From contig JAEOSF010000005.1 of NCBI GenBank assembly GCA_016840515.1, forward strand, positions 34,948-98,947: a stretch of 64,000 nt of DNA. The letters run 5' to 3'. The position numbers and the translations under genes were made by a program. This document shows, one piece after another, positions 30,416 through 40,740 of the stretch. Each line of letters opens with the position of its first letter. The first letter of the stretch is position 1. The DNA comes from Candidatus Borrarchaeum yapensis. GTDB lineage: Archaea > Asgardarchaeota > Sifarchaeia > Borrarchaeales > Borrarchaeaceae. The notes beneath the pieces were generated by a model that saw only the letters and a list, made by a program, of their open reading frames with translations, was not told the origin of the DNA and searched no databases.

Positions 30416-31927
30416 ATGAAACCGCTTATTCATGTCGAGAACTTTTCTTACTGGTATTCCGACACAGAGAAACCTGCATTAAAAGAACTTAATCTGAAGA
30501 TCAATAAAGGTGAGCGTTTACTAATTGTTGGACCCAGCGGATGCGGTAAGTCAACATTAATATTATGTATAAGCGGATTAATCCCGCACTCGTATTCGGA
30601 AGGGAAAATAAAAGGCAATATCACTGTTGGAAGTGAAAATCTCCATAGAACACCTCCTTATCACTTAAAAAACAAAGTTGGCGTTGTACTTCAAAATCCG
30701 TCGGCGCAACTATTTTCTCTAAAGATTAAAGATGAAGTAGCGTTCGGTCCGCAGAATTTAGGATTGCCTCCTGAGGAAATACAAGAAAGAGTTTATTTTG
30801 CACTTGAAGCAGTAGGAATGGAGAAATTTGCCGAAAACCCATTGACAGAACTATCAATGGGACAGCAACAGAGAGTCTGTATTGCGTCTATGCTTGCTTT
30901 TCGTCCAGCTATAATGGTTTTTGATGAGCCCACCTCAAATATTGACCTTAAAACAGGTAGAAAAATACTAGCATTAATCGATCAAATCAGTGAAAATCAA
31001 AATATCACTGTTATAATTGCAGAGCATAGGACAAAAGAAGTTAGTAAAATTACCGATCGGGTTATTGTTCTAAATCGTGGAGAAATTGTTGCAGATGATC
31101 CTCAAATATTAACAGACACAAAATTTTGTAATACTTATGGAATACAACCTTTGAATACGACTATATACCCCTTACTCCAATCCAATATTACTAATGGATC
31201 CAAAATCTTGCAAGTAGAAAATCTTACATTCTCCTATAATAATCACTCCGTTTTAACTGACCTTTCATTTTCAATTTTTGAGAGAGAATCCCTAGGAATA
31301 ATGGGTGACAATGGATCTGGAAAAACAACTCTTGCACTTATTTTAGCAGGCGTTCTTAAGCCAAAACAAGGCTCTATAATGATTGATGGAAAGCCTATAG
31401 GGAACTATAAACGTAAACAAGCAATAAGGAAAATCGGTGTGCTCTTTCAAAACCCAGACGATAATATTCTGACGACCAAGGTTTCAAATGAAATTCTATA
31501 CGCACCTTGGATTCAAAGATTGAGTGAGGATGAGAAGAAAAAGCTTTTAAACGAAAATCTCGCTTTAATGAATCTTAAGGGTTATGATAACAAAGGTACT
31601 TTCAAAATAAGTTATGGGGAAAGAGAAAGGGTTGCAATTGCTTCATTATTAGTATCGCAACCGGATATTTTGATTTTCGATGAGCCTACAACTGGACAAG
31701 ACTATAAGCACAAACAAGATTTCATCAGATTGGCTCAAAAATTGAATGAAACACACACATTGATTACAATCTCACATGATTTAGAATTTCTTAGCGCAAT
31801 ATCAAATAGGGTTCTCTTATTAGAAAGCGGGAAAATAATGGTTACTCACATTAACAAAAACATGGCACAAAAACATTCTAGGCAAATTCCGACTGAAAGT
31901 GTGCAACTTCCCACAGTAGAAAATTGA
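30416..31927 (+). CDS. ECF transporter double ATPase (CbiO-like, two ABC domains)
   Basis: Two Walker A ('GPSGCGKSTLI', 'GDNGSGKTTLA') and two signature regions ('LSMGQQQRVCIASML', 'ISYGERERVAIASLL'). Confidence 0.93.
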   Translation: MKPLIHVENFSYWYSDTEKPALKELNLKINKGERLLIVGPSGCGKSTLILCISGLIPHSYSEGKIKGNITVGSENLHRTPPYHLKNKVGVVLQNPSAQLFSLKIKDEVAFGPQNLGLPPEEIQERVYFALEAVGMEKFAENPLTELSMGQQQRVCIASMLAFRPAIMVFDEPTSNIDLKTGRKILALIDQISENQNITVIIAEHRTKEVSKITDRVIVLNRGEIVADDPQILTDTKFCNTYGIQPLNTTIYPLLQSNITNGSKILQVENLTFSYNNHSVLTDLSFSIFERESLGIMGDNGSGKTTLALILAGVLKPKQGSIMIDGKPIGNYKRKQAIRKIGVLFQNPDDNILTTKVSNEILYAPWIQRLSEDEKKKLLNENLALMNLKGYDNKGTFKISYGERERVAIASLLVSQPDILIFDEPTTGQDYKHKQDFIRLAQKLNETHTLITISHDLEFLSAISNRVLLLESGKIMVTHINKNMAQKHSRQIPTESVQLPTVEN

Positions 31928-31941
31928 GAAGGGCGAGATAA

Positions 31942-32772
31942 GTGCAGAATAGTTTAAATTTTAGTTCATCAAGCTTGGATCCAAGAGTTAAGTTGATAGC
32001 TTCGATGTCCTTCTTAATGCTAATAAGTACAATTCACGATGCGCTTATTCTATTTATTTCATTTATCGCCGTCCTTTGCGCTTGGCTATTAGCAAAGTTA
32101 CCTATTAAGACCGTTAGTTACTTTTTAAAAAGTATCGCGTTACTTTTTGCTTTTATGTTCCTTTCTTCAACAGTATTTTCAAGAATTGCTCCTAAAGAAC
32201 GCTTAACGTTCATAGAAGTAATTCCCGCAGTGATTCCAATAATAGGTGGTTCTGGAATCTACGCTGAGATTCTTCTTGCTTCAATTACATTTTCATTCAG
32301 AACATTATCATTAGTTTCAATGGCCCTATTGGTTTCTCTTACCACAGAACCCAGTAGAATGGTTAGTGCACTTAGAAAACTTCGTTGTCCTTATGAGCTA
32401 ACAATCATGGTGATTATTACGATTCGTTTTATTCCATTAGCAATTGAACAATGGAAAAAGTTAGCAGCAGTTGCAAATGTTCGAGGAATAGCGACAAGTG
32501 GCATAATAGGACGCATTAAATCAATAAAACGATTGTTTACACCTTTAATTATACATTCGATACGTCGAAGTATGCAATTGGCGTATTCTCTAGATGCAAG
32601 AGGTTTCCGAGCAACAAAAAATCCAACAACAATGGAGAACCTTCAATTAGGAAGTAGAGATTATCTCATGTTGGTTTTTTCTGTCCTTCTGGTTGCTTTA
32701 TCTATAATAGTCTTGCTTGAAGTCTTTTCTATTCAGAATATTAGCGTAGAGTTACTGAAATTAGTAGTATGA
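31942..32772 (+). CDS. ECF transporter T component (CbiQ-like)
   Basis: Membrane protein with 'AAVANVRGIATSG' and 'AYSLDARGFRA' ECF-T Ala-Arg-Gly motifs. Confidence 0.87.
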   Translation: MQNSLNFSSSSLDPRVKLIASMSFLMLISTIHDALILFISFIAVLCAWLLAKLPIKTVSYFLKSIALLFAFMFLSSTVFSRIAPKERLTFIEVIPAVIPIIGGSGIYAEILLASITFSFRTLSLVSMALLVSLTTEPSRMVSALRKLRCPYELTIMVIITIRFIPLAIEQWKKLAAVANVRGIATSGIIGRIKSIKRLFTPLIIHSIRRSMQLAYSLDARGFRATKNPTTMENLQLGSRDYLMLVFSVLLVALSIIVLLEVFSIQNISVELLKLVV

Positions 32773-32791
32773 AAATTAAGGAGGTGAAATA

Positions 32792-33394
32792 GTGACAATG
32801 GAAACTGAGCAAGAAAAAGGATTTTTCAAACGGTTTGCTACATTTGATTTAGTTGTCATTGCAATTTTTGTTGGCGTCTGGTATGGTGTGCAACAAATAT
32901 GGTTTATTGGGCTAGCAGCTATACCGGCCCCGCTTAGCTGGGTTGTATCTGTTATAGTTTATGAACTTTTAGCAATGACTCTTGTACTGCTCGCAGCTAC
33001 AATAATAAGAAAGGGAGGAACAGTTTTTCTTATCTTCTTTCTCCATGGGCTTCTTGAAGTAGTTTTATTCCCAAATATTTTTTCAGTAATCGGTCTAGCA
33101 TCTGATATTTTACCTGGAGCATTAATAGAGGCTTTCTTCTATATCACTGGTGGATATCCTAATAATTCTCTAAAAGCAGGCATCGGTGCGTGCTTAAGAG
33201 CAGTTGTGTTCTATCCATTCCAGCTGGGTTTGCTAACAATTACGTATCCTGAGTATGTTGCGTTTGTAGAATTCTTCTTTGGTGTACCCTACGGCGTGTT
33301 TATTGTTTTAAACGTGATTGTTGGTGTAATTTTTGGATTTGTTGCAGGTATAATTGGATATAGGATCGGACTTAAAGTGAAAGAGGCAATATGA
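32792..33394 (+). CDS. ECF transporter substrate-specific (S) component
   Basis: Six-TM-like 200 aa protein directly after ATPase and T component. Confidence 0.78.
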   Translation: MTMETEQEKGFFKRFATFDLVVIAIFVGVWYGVQQIWFIGLAAIPAPLSWVVSVIVYELLAMTLVLLAATIIRKGGTVFLIFFLHGLLEVVLFPNIFSVIGLASDILPGALIEAFFYITGGYPNNSLKAGIGACLRAVVFYPFQLGLLTITYPEYVAFVEFFFGVPYGVFIVLNVIVGVIFGFVAGIIGYRIGLKVKEAI

Positions 33395-33442
33395 TGATAT
33401 TATTGCCCTTTCTTTTTATTAATATTCATCAAGGGTGAAATA

Positions 33443-34552
33443 ATGCGTCCGCGTAAACCTCTAATAGGATTGAAGGCAAGCACTCATGGTGGCAAGTTTT
33501 GGCACTATAAGAAAAACCCCAATGCACAAGCAATAGAAATAATAGATTTCAGTGCTAGTATAAACCCTATTGGACCCCCAGAATCCGTTATAGAAGTGAT
33601 AAGACAAAATTTGCATAATCTGTCACATTATCCGGATTCTCATTCAATAGAACTTAAAAAGGAACTTGCCAAGATTTACAATCTACATGAGGAAAATCTG
33701 ATAGTTGGGAATGGCTCGAATGAACTGATAAGATTATTTGCAGAGACATTTTTTGAAGAGGGCGACGAAGTAATTATTCCCATTCCGACTTTTGACGAAT
33801 ATACGGTTGCGACAGAATTCATGGGCGCACTTCCTATATTTGTAGAATTGAAATCTCCTGATTTTATTGTTAATTCAAGTGATATAATTGCAAAAATAAC
33901 CGATAAAACCAAAGCTATTTTTCTATGCAATCCAAACAATCCTACTTCAAAATTGATGCCGCCAGATGAACTTCAAAGCATTGTCGAAAACGCTAATGAA
34001 AAACAGGTTCTCGTTTTTCTCGATGAAGTTTTCATAGACAGCACAGAAAAAGGTGTAAGTTATGCCATCAGAGTTACACAACATACAAATGTCTTTGTAA
34101 TTCACTCGCTCACCAAAATATTTGCTATACCAGGACTTAGAGTCGGGTATGGAATAGGATCTAAGGAATTAATCTCATATATGAGCCGCGCCAAACTTGA
34201 ATGGAACGTAAACTATTTAGCACAAGTAGCAGCAATTGCGGCTTTAAAGGATATATCTTATCTAGAAAAATCTAAGGAACTCTTCTATAAACAAAAAAGA
34301 TTTCTTATGGAGAACTTAGCAAAAATAAGAGGGCTTAAGACGGAATTACCAGATGCAAATTATTTTTTTGTTGATGTTAGTGGAACTGGTTTAACAGGAA
34401 CTCGTCTTGAACAGGAACTAAGGGAACTCGGCATTTTAGTAAGAAATTGCTCGTCATTTAAGTCCCTGGGTGATAATCATATTCGAATTGGAATAAGAAC
34501 TGAAAAAGAGAATAAACGCCTCTTAGGTGCGCTTAATCAAATTATTCAATAG
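33443..34552 (+). CDS. PLP aminotransferase fold, CobD-like threonine-phosphate decarboxylase / HisC family
   Basis: 'IDFSASINPIGPPESVIEVIRQNLHNLSHYPDSHS', 'NGSNELIRLFAETF', 'HSLTKIFAIPGLRVGYGIG'. Confidence 0.82.
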   Translation: MRPRKPLIGLKASTHGGKFWHYKKNPNAQAIEIIDFSASINPIGPPESVIEVIRQNLHNLSHYPDSHSIELKKELAKIYNLHEENLIVGNGSNELIRLFAETFFEEGDEVIIPIPTFDEYTVATEFMGALPIFVELKSPDFIVNSSDIIAKITDKTKAIFLCNPNNPTSKLMPPDELQSIVENANEKQVLVFLDEVFIDSTEKGVSYAIRVTQHTNVFVIHSLTKIFAIPGLRVGYGIGSKELISYMSRAKLEWNVNYLAQVAAIAALKDISYLEKSKELFYKQKRFLMENLAKIRGLKTELPDANYFFVDVSGTGLTGTRLEQELRELGILVRNCSSFKSLGDNHIRIGIRTEKENKRLLGALNQIIQ

Positions 34553-34583
34553 AGTAAATTCATAATAAAGAAGGTGAAATCTG

Positions 34584-35240
34584 TTGAGAGTTTTTGTTTC
34601 TTGGAGCGGTGGTAAAGAAAGTAGCTTGGCGTTATTTAGAGCTCTGAAAACCGGTTTACATGTTGAATTCCTATTTAACATGCTTGACGAAGACGGTTTA
34701 CGGTCTAGAGGTCATGGTTTAAGAAAAGAAATTATTGATGCACAAGCTAAAGCAATTGGAATTCCAATAGTTTATGGGAGGGCTTCTTGGGAAGATTATG
34801 AACGAGAATTTAAGAGAAGAATTAAGGAACTGAGGAATAGAGGCATCGAAAGCGGAGTATTTGGAGACATAGATTTTCAGGAAAACAGAGATTGGGTCGA
34901 GAAGGTTTGTGAAGAAGCTGAACTCGATGTTTTTGAACCGTTATGGAAGCAAAAATACGAAAATCTACTAATGGAATTCATAAATAATGGTTTTGAAGCC
35001 AAAATTATCAGCGTTAAATCTGATCTTATACATGACGACTGGATAGGACATCCCCTTAACTGGGAATTTATAGATTACCTCAGAAGCCGAGAAATCGATT
35101 TGTGTGGCGAAAATGGTGAATATCACACCCTTGTAACTAATGGTCCATTCTTCCAGCGGCGTATAGAAATAGTAGCGAGTAAAAAAGTTGTGAAAGACGA
35201 CCGATTGCTTCTTGAGATAGAGGATTTTAACTTAATCTAG
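34584..35240 (+). CDS. PP-loop ATP-binding protein (diphthine-ammonia ligase-like), paralogue of 45899..46537
   Basis: 'SWSGGKESSLALFRAL', 'LRSRGHGLRKEIIDAQAKAIGIPI', 'CGENGEYHTLVTNGP'. Confidence 0.85.
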   Translation: MRVFVSWSGGKESSLALFRALKTGLHVEFLFNMLDEDGLRSRGHGLRKEIIDAQAKAIGIPIVYGRASWEDYEREFKRRIKELRNRGIESGVFGDIDFQENRDWVEKVCEEAELDVFEPLWKQKYENLLMEFINNGFEAKIISVKSDLIHDDWIGHPLNWEFIDYLRSREIDLCGENGEYHTLVTNGPFFQRRIEIVASKKVVKDDRLLLEIEDFNLI

Positions 35241-35257
35241 TAGGGGGTAAAAAACAC

Positions 35258-36205
35258 TTGCAAGAACAAAGTATAAAGAAGTATACAGACGAAATTTTAA
35301 GAGTTTTTAATGAAGTCATTCAAGATTATTATGCCGATGCTTTCCTGCTTTCAGGTGGTCTTGATACTTCAATTGTAGCAGCTTTAGTTAGCCGATATTT
35401 TAAGCCGATTACTCTTTCAGTTGGTTTTTCTGATAGCGACGCACCTGATCTCTATTATGCAAAAATAGTTGCTGACCGGTTTTCATTTCAAAACTTTGTT
35501 AAACTTTTTACCCTTGAGGAAGCTGCTAAGGCTGCAGAATATGTAATTAAAACGCTTAGAACATTCGATCCAATGGAAATTAGAAATGACATAACAATCT
35601 ATATCGGTTTGAAATATCTAAAAGAGCTTGGTGTTAAATCAGTCCTCACCGGTGATGGAGGCGATGAACTCTTCGCAGGCTATTCTTTCATGTTTGAACT
35701 AGAACCCCGCGATGTAGATAAATGGATAACTGAGGGTGTAGAACGTTGGTCTTTTTCTGCTAAGCCTATAAGTGAAAGTTTAGGATTAAGGGTATTCCAG
35801 CCTATTCTTGACGAAAGAATAATCGATTTAGCACTTAAGATTCCTGCTGAACTCAAAATAGCAGAACGTAACGGAGTAACTCATGGAAAATACATACTAA
35901 GAAAAGCGTTTGAAGAGATTTTATCTCCAGATGTTGTATGGAGGCCCAAGTATCCGATAGAAGCAGGAAGCGGAAGCACAAATCTAAGTACAATATTTCG
36001 TATTGAAACGGAAGAATTCAATGATTTGTCCAAGATTGTTCCTTTAGATAGTCAAGAACAAGCTTATTATTTCAAGATATATCGTGAGATGGTTGGCGAG
36101 ATACCTCCTCCCATTGATAACGAGAAAATGTGCCCAAGATGTGGCGGAGGGGTTCCAATAAATAAGAATTACTGTAAAATATGTGGTGTCTATCCTGTAG
36201 GATAA
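35258..36205 (+). CDS. Asparagine synthase-like PP-loop protein with C-terminal zinc ribbon
   Basis: 'AFLLSGGLDTSIVAALVSRY', 'LTGDGGDELFAGYSFM', C-terminal 'CPRCGGGVPINKNYCKICG'. Confidence 0.85.
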   Translation: MQEQSIKKYTDEILRVFNEVIQDYYADAFLLSGGLDTSIVAALVSRYFKPITLSVGFSDSDAPDLYYAKIVADRFSFQNFVKLFTLEEAAKAAEYVIKTLRTFDPMEIRNDITIYIGLKYLKELGVKSVLTGDGGDELFAGYSFMFELEPRDVDKWITEGVERWSFSAKPISESLGLRVFQPILDERIIDLALKIPAELKIAERNGVTHGKYILRKAFEEILSPDVVWRPKYPIEAGSGSTNLSTIFRIETEEFNDLSKIVPLDSQEQAYYFKIYREMVGEIPPPIDNEKMCPRCGGGVPINKNYCKICGVYPVG

Positions 36206-36227
36206 AAAAACTTAATGGGGGTTTAAA

Positions 36228-37289
36228 ATGAACTTATTAAAGAAAACAATAAACCAAATCCTACTAATTAAAAATGAGTTTAAAACAAAGACACAAGAAC
36301 GACTTGATGCTCTTACAAAACCGCTTGGTTCTCTTGGAATGCTAGAAGAAATCGCTAAAGATGTATTGGCGATAACTGAAAATGAAGAGTATCAGATGAA
36401 GAAGAAAGTCATTTTTGTACTAGCAGGAGATCACGGAGTAGTCAAAGAAAGTGTTACGGGGTATCCTCAAGAGGTTACACCACAGATGGTATACAATTTC
36501 GTGAGAGGTGGAGCTGCCATTAACGTATTGGCAAGGCATGTTGATGCTAAAGTCGTAGTAGTAGATATGGGGGTTGCAGCCGATCTTAATGAAGCTTCTG
36601 GCAAAATTATCAATAAGAAAATCAATTATGGCACAAAAAATTTTGCTGAAGACCATGCTATGTCTAAAGATGAGGCAATTAGATCTATTGAAGCGGGAAT
36701 TGAGGTATTTGAGCAAGAGGCTAAGAATGGTATTGATATAGTTGGTTGTGGAGATATGGGCATTGGCAATACAACTACAAGTTCTGCAATAGTAGCTGCC
36801 CTTACAGGAGCACCCGTTGAACAAGTAACAGGCCGGGGAACGGGTATTGACGATGAAATGCTAGCACACAAAATCGACGTAATAAAAAAAGCCTTGGCGA
36901 AGCATAATCCTGATATTACTGATCCTATTGATGTCCTATCGAAAGTTGGAGGCTTTGAAATTGGCGGCATTGCTGGTGTAGTTTTAGCCGCAGCAGCACA
37001 TAAGATACCTATTTTACTAGACGGATTTATTTCTAGCGCTGGTGCTTTAATAGCATATAAATTACAGCCAAATATAAAAGATTATTTCATAGCCTCCCAT
37101 TTATCGGTAGAGTGTGGCCATCAAATCATTCTAGAAACGTTTAATAAAAGGCCACTTTTAAATCTTGATCTCAGACTAGGTGAAGGAACAGGTACCGCAT
37201 TAGCAATGCCATTAGTCGAAGCAAGCATAAAAATTCTCAACGAGATGGCTACCTTTGCCGATGCAGGTGTTAGTGAAAGAACTAGCTAG
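36228..37289 (+). CDS. cobT: Nicotinate-nucleotide:dimethylbenzimidazole phosphoribosyltransferase
   Basis: 'RLDALTKPLGSLGMLEEIAKDVLAI', 'AGDHGVV', 'GDMGIGNTTTSSAIVAALTGAPVEQVTGRGTGI', 'RLGEGTGTALAMPLVEASI'. Confidence 0.95.
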   Translation: MNLLKKTINQILLIKNEFKTKTQERLDALTKPLGSLGMLEEIAKDVLAITENEEYQMKKKVIFVLAGDHGVVKESVTGYPQEVTPQMVYNFVRGGAAINVLARHVDAKVVVVDMGVAADLNEASGKIINKKINYGTKNFAEDHAMSKDEAIRSIEAGIEVFEQEAKNGIDIVGCGDMGIGNTTTSSAIVAALTGAPVEQVTGRGTGIDDEMLAHKIDVIKKALAKHNPDITDPIDVLSKVGGFEIGGIAGVVLAAAAHKIPILLDGFISSAGALIAYKLQPNIKDYFIASHLSVECGHQIILETFNKRPLLNLDLRLGEGTGTALAMPLVEASIKILNEMATFADAGVSERTS

Positions 37290-37312
37290 ATCTTATATTA
37301 TAGGCGTTTGGA

Positions 37313-38527
37313 ATGGATCTCATGAACCAAAATAAGTTCTTTATCATATTAATTGATAGTTTGACTCAAAATGATCTTCAAAAATGCCCGCAGTTATCCA
37401 ATCTGAAAAATAACGCGATGCATTTCCCAAATGCACAGACGATCTTTCCATCGCTTACATTTTCGTCAATTTCAAGTATGCTCACAGGCTTGCCGCCAAA
37501 TAAGCATGGTATAATCGGTAATTTCTATGATAGAACTCAAAAAAAGAAAATGCTTTTTCAGGACGTAAGAAATTGGGATCCAAATGCGATAGCGACAGAA
37601 ACTATCTTTGAAATAGCTAGTAAAAATGGTTTAAGAACGATTATGATCACTGGTTTTGCCGTAGGAAGAATCTGTGGCAGAGGTGCAGACATAATCCTGG
37701 AACCTACCTACATCAAATATGAGGATATAGCCTCATTTCCATTTGAAGTACCTTTATCGAAGGTACCCTATTGGATAAGAGAACAGATAGACGATTCTTA
37801 TTCTTTTCATGTTGACGATGTTAATGATCCTCTCGGGCAAAAATATGTTGACAACCCAGACATCTGGGTTATGCAATTAGCAAAACAAGCGATTAAAAAT
37901 GAGGCTGGTGATTTATTCCTATTTCATTTTCCTTATCTAGACTTTTTAAAGCACTATTATGGTAAGGATTCAACAGAAGTTAATAATCATCTTTCATTAT
38001 TGGAAAAAATTATAGAAGAACTCCTTTCATACATTATGAATAAGTACGACTCTCCAGTTATTTTTGTAATGAGCGACCATGGGTCAACAGAAGTTACGGA
38101 GAGAATAACACTTCCGATTGAGGATAACTCTGCAATTATAATTAGAAATGGGGGACTCTCTTATTTGTATTCTGAATCAAATTCACTCATCAATGAGATT
38201 CAACACAAAATTCTGTCTTCTTTTGGATCTAAAGTTGAATTTGTTGCACGCCCTCACGAACTGAGTCCATACTATGTTGTTACTAAAGACATCGGCGATC
38301 TTACTGTATGTTTTAAGGGAGGAGTTACAGATTCTCACTATGCAAAAGCAATTCATGGATCCCTTTCGTCTTCTGATATGGGAATTTTCTTATCGCTTAT
38401 TGGGAGTAATTTATCTAAAGGATTCCATGAAAACGGAAACATCCTGAATATAGCCCCTACCATAGCAGAGATTCTTAACATCTCATTTTCTAACAAAACA
38501 AAGGAGCGTAAAGACTCATTACTTTAA
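37313..38527 (+). CDS. Alkaline-phosphatase superfamily protein (type I phosphodiesterase/nucleotide pyrophosphatase-like)
   Basis: 'FFIILIDSLTQNDL...NAQTIFPSLTFSSISSMLTGLPPNKHGIIGNFYDR', 'FVMSDHGSTEV'. Confidence 0.82.
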   Translation: MDLMNQNKFFIILIDSLTQNDLQKCPQLSNLKNNAMHFPNAQTIFPSLTFSSISSMLTGLPPNKHGIIGNFYDRTQKKKMLFQDVRNWDPNAIATETIFEIASKNGLRTIMITGFAVGRICGRGADIILEPTYIKYEDIASFPFEVPLSKVPYWIREQIDDSYSFHVDDVNDPLGQKYVDNPDIWVMQLAKQAIKNEAGDLFLFHFPYLDFLKHYYGKDSTEVNNHLSLLEKIIEELLSYIMNKYDSPVIFVMSDHGSTEVTERITLPIEDNSAIIIRNGGLSYLYSESNSLINEIQHKILSSFGSKVEFVARPHELSPYYVVTKDIGDLTVCFKGGVTDSHYAKAIHGSLSSSDMGIFLSLIGSNLSKGFHENGNILNIAPTIAEILNISFSNKTKERKDSLL

Positions 38528-39151
38528 TTTTCGTAGTTGCTGGAAAAGACTTTTTGCAATAGATAAGTCATTCAAGGTGTTCACATTGCATGCTAATCTA
38601 ACGTCTTCGACAATCATGATTTCTTGATCTATTTCCTTCTTATCAATATGGCGTCCATCATTTATATTTACACCTACTGGTATTACTTGTTTTTCATCAA
38701 TGGTAAATATTATCGAAGGCGTTAAATTATGTTTTATAAAAACTTCAAGTGGAACCATAACCGCCAAGCTCGGGATTTCCAAAGTCGCATAATAATCAAC
38801 TATTATATCAATTAACTCTCCTGTTAGAAGAGGTAAATCTCCAGCGACTACCAAGACATGATCCTTAATCTGTTCAGTAAGGATTGCATGTTTCATATCT
38901 TCATGGAATCCCTTTCCTGGAGTATCTATGATCTTAACATCAAGTTGATGTAAATATTTTCTCGTTTGTGGTGATGCATAACTAGTTGCTACGATTATTT
39001 CCTTAACATTTTTAGCAGCGTGGATCGCATCGATAACCCAATAGATTATCGGCTTGCCATTCAATAGAATTAATGTTTTTTCTTCTTTAGATTTCATTCT
39101 AGTACCTTTGCCCCCTCCCATTATCAACGCAGTTACCTTCATTCTACTCAC
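38519..39151 (-). CDS. cobY: GTP:adenosylcobinamide-phosphate guanylyltransferase-like nucleotidyltransferase
   Basis: 'ALIMGGGKGTRMKSKEEKTLILLNGKPIIYWVIDAI', 'VAGDLPLLTGELI'; adjacent to cobS. Confidence 0.82.
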   Translation of the reverse strand: MSRMKVTALIMGGGKGTRMKSKEEKTLILLNGKPIIYWVIDAIHAAKNVKEIIVATSYASPQTRKYLHQLDVKIIDTPGKGFHEDMKHAILTEQIKDHVLVVAGDLPLLTGELIDIIVDYYATLEIPSLAVMVPLEVFIKHNLTPSIIFTIDEKQVIPVGVNINDGRHIDKKEIDQEIMIVEDVRLACNVNTLNDLSIAKSLFQQLRKLK

Positions 39152-39157
39152 TTTTGG

Positions 39158-39967
39158 CTAGATCGGTATCCTAAAGCCCAATGCACACGGACAAACCATT
39201 TCGGTGATTGCTATTATGCATAACAAAGTTATTACGCGTGAAATGTCATTTGTTGCACCCATTACATCCCCTGTAATCCCATTGAATCGTTTAACTGATA
39301 TAGAGTTGATTAAAAGTGCTACTAGTATTCCAGTAAACAAACCAATTATTCCAATCCACTGAAAAGGAACTAGAAACAGTAGCGAAAGAATTATACTTAT
39401 TGCGAATTTGCCTTTGTTTTTCATTCTTTTAATGACTGTTAAAGCCATACTTTCCTTTTTTGCGGGTTTTCCTGCTGCTGCTATCATAACCATAGACAAT
39501 TTTGCTGAAACTTCAGCTATAATTAAGGCTTGTATAATCATAGGTATACCAAGAAAGAATTCTAGGAACGTATTAACACGAAATGATCCGGGAATAATAA
39601 GTGCGGAAAATGGACTGGAGAGTCTAATTATCTCAGAAATAGACAGAAATGTAGTCATTAGTATTATTAAACCTAATCCTATCCCACCTACACCAATTCT
39701 TAGGTCTGTCATAACTTCTAGTCGTCTTTCCGGATCTCCATGTGCCATTAAACCATCGCCAAAATCAAATAGCCCGTCTGTATGATGTAATCCAGTTATC
39801 AGGAAAAGAAATCCCAAAATTAGTATTCCAGTAAGTAAAGGAGGAAAAATTAAAGATAGAATATAAGCTAAGAGACCTGCGAGACAGCCTATTATAAAGC
39901 CGACAAATGGTGCAATGTAGAAGCCATCTGCTATTTCTTCAAAGGATTCAGGACCTTTAACAGGCAA
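39158..39967 (-). CDS. cobS: Adenosylcobinamide-GDP ribazoletransferase (cobalamin 5'-phosphate synthase)
   Basis: 'GLHHTDGLFDFGDGLMAHGDPERRLEVMTDLRIGVGG', 'FNGITGDVMGATNDISRV'. Confidence 0.93.
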   Translation of the reverse strand: MPVKGPESFEEIADGFYIAPFVGFIIGCLAGLLAYILSLIFPPLLTGILILGFLFLITGLHHTDGLFDFGDGLMAHGDPERRLEVMTDLRIGVGGIGLGLIILMTTFLSISEIIRLSSPFSALIIPGSFRVNTFLEFFLGIPMIIQALIIAEVSAKLSMVMIAAAGKPAKKESMALTVIKRMKNKGKFAISIILSLLFLVPFQWIGIIGLFTGILVALLINSISVKRFNGITGDVMGATNDISRVITLLCIIAITEMVCPCALGFRIPI

Positions 39968-40026
39968 AGTTGTAAGAAATGAAAATAGATACTTAATTTT
40001 CTTAAATGCCAGCTTTTTCGCCTCCG

Positions 40027-40710
40027 CTATACAATTCCCTCTTGTTTCTCTAGAGCGATCTTTAAAGCCTTTATAACGACTCTGGCACTTAAATAACCCA
40101 CTTTGGTTGCAGTACCAGCATATTCATAAGTTCCGCCTTGTCCTGTACATGCAACAACTACTGCATCACTCGTTGTACCTGTCGCAAAATGTTTCGAATA
40201 GGGACTTCTTATATCTAAATCATGCAATACTAAGGTTTTTGCCTCAGTTATTGTTTTAATTGCATCTACTAATGCAGAATTCGTCAAATCAGCATCAATC
40301 AACACAATAATATTTATCGTACCGAAATCTTGTATAGGAATATAATCTCCAGCAGCGGCAGGATTAGAAAGCCCCGCTGTTATTATTGCACATGTTGATA
40401 TGTTATTACGCATTTCGTTTTTAATTGAAACATTTTTAATATTGACACCAGTCATCAGCCCAATTACTGGTGGTTTAAGACCAAATGCCTCAGAAACACG
40501 TTTTAAGTCCTTTTTTGGATCATCATGTGAATAATCTAAAGGAACTTGATAGTTCAATATGCTTCGACTTTCAATGAGTCCCCCATTTAGAACTGCTGAA
40601 CTTAAAGTTTTCAATGGAATATCTGAGTTAATTATAATGGCATTTTCGTTAATCTCAGCAGTTATTCCATCAATTTTGATCTCTTCTATATCTGGTGTCA
40701 TTTTTATCAC
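40027..40710 (-). CDS. cbiZ: Adenosylcobinamide amidohydrolase
   Basis: 'LSSAVLNGGLIESRSILNYQVPLDY', 'GLMTGVNIKNV', 'ATGTTSDAVVVACTGQGGTYEYAGTATKVGYLSARVV'. Confidence 0.9.
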   Translation of the reverse strand: MIKMTPDIEEIKIDGITAEINENAIIINSDIPLKTLSSAVLNGGLIESRSILNYQVPLDYSHDDPKKDLKRVSEAFGLKPPVIGLMTGVNIKNVSIKNEMRNNISTCAIITAGLSNPAAAGDYIPIQDFGTINIIVLIDADLTNSALVDAIKTITEAKTLVLHDLDIRSPYSKHFATGTTSDAVVVACTGQGGTYEYAGTATKVGYLSARVVIKALKIALEKQEGIV

Positions 40711-40740
40711 AAATATAGCTTTTTGATGTTATAAAGGTCA

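Noticed and set aside
36420-36970. Antisense ORFs of 134 and 114 aa over cobT
   Set aside because: Mirror frames of a well-supported CobT coding sequence; typical spurious overlaps.
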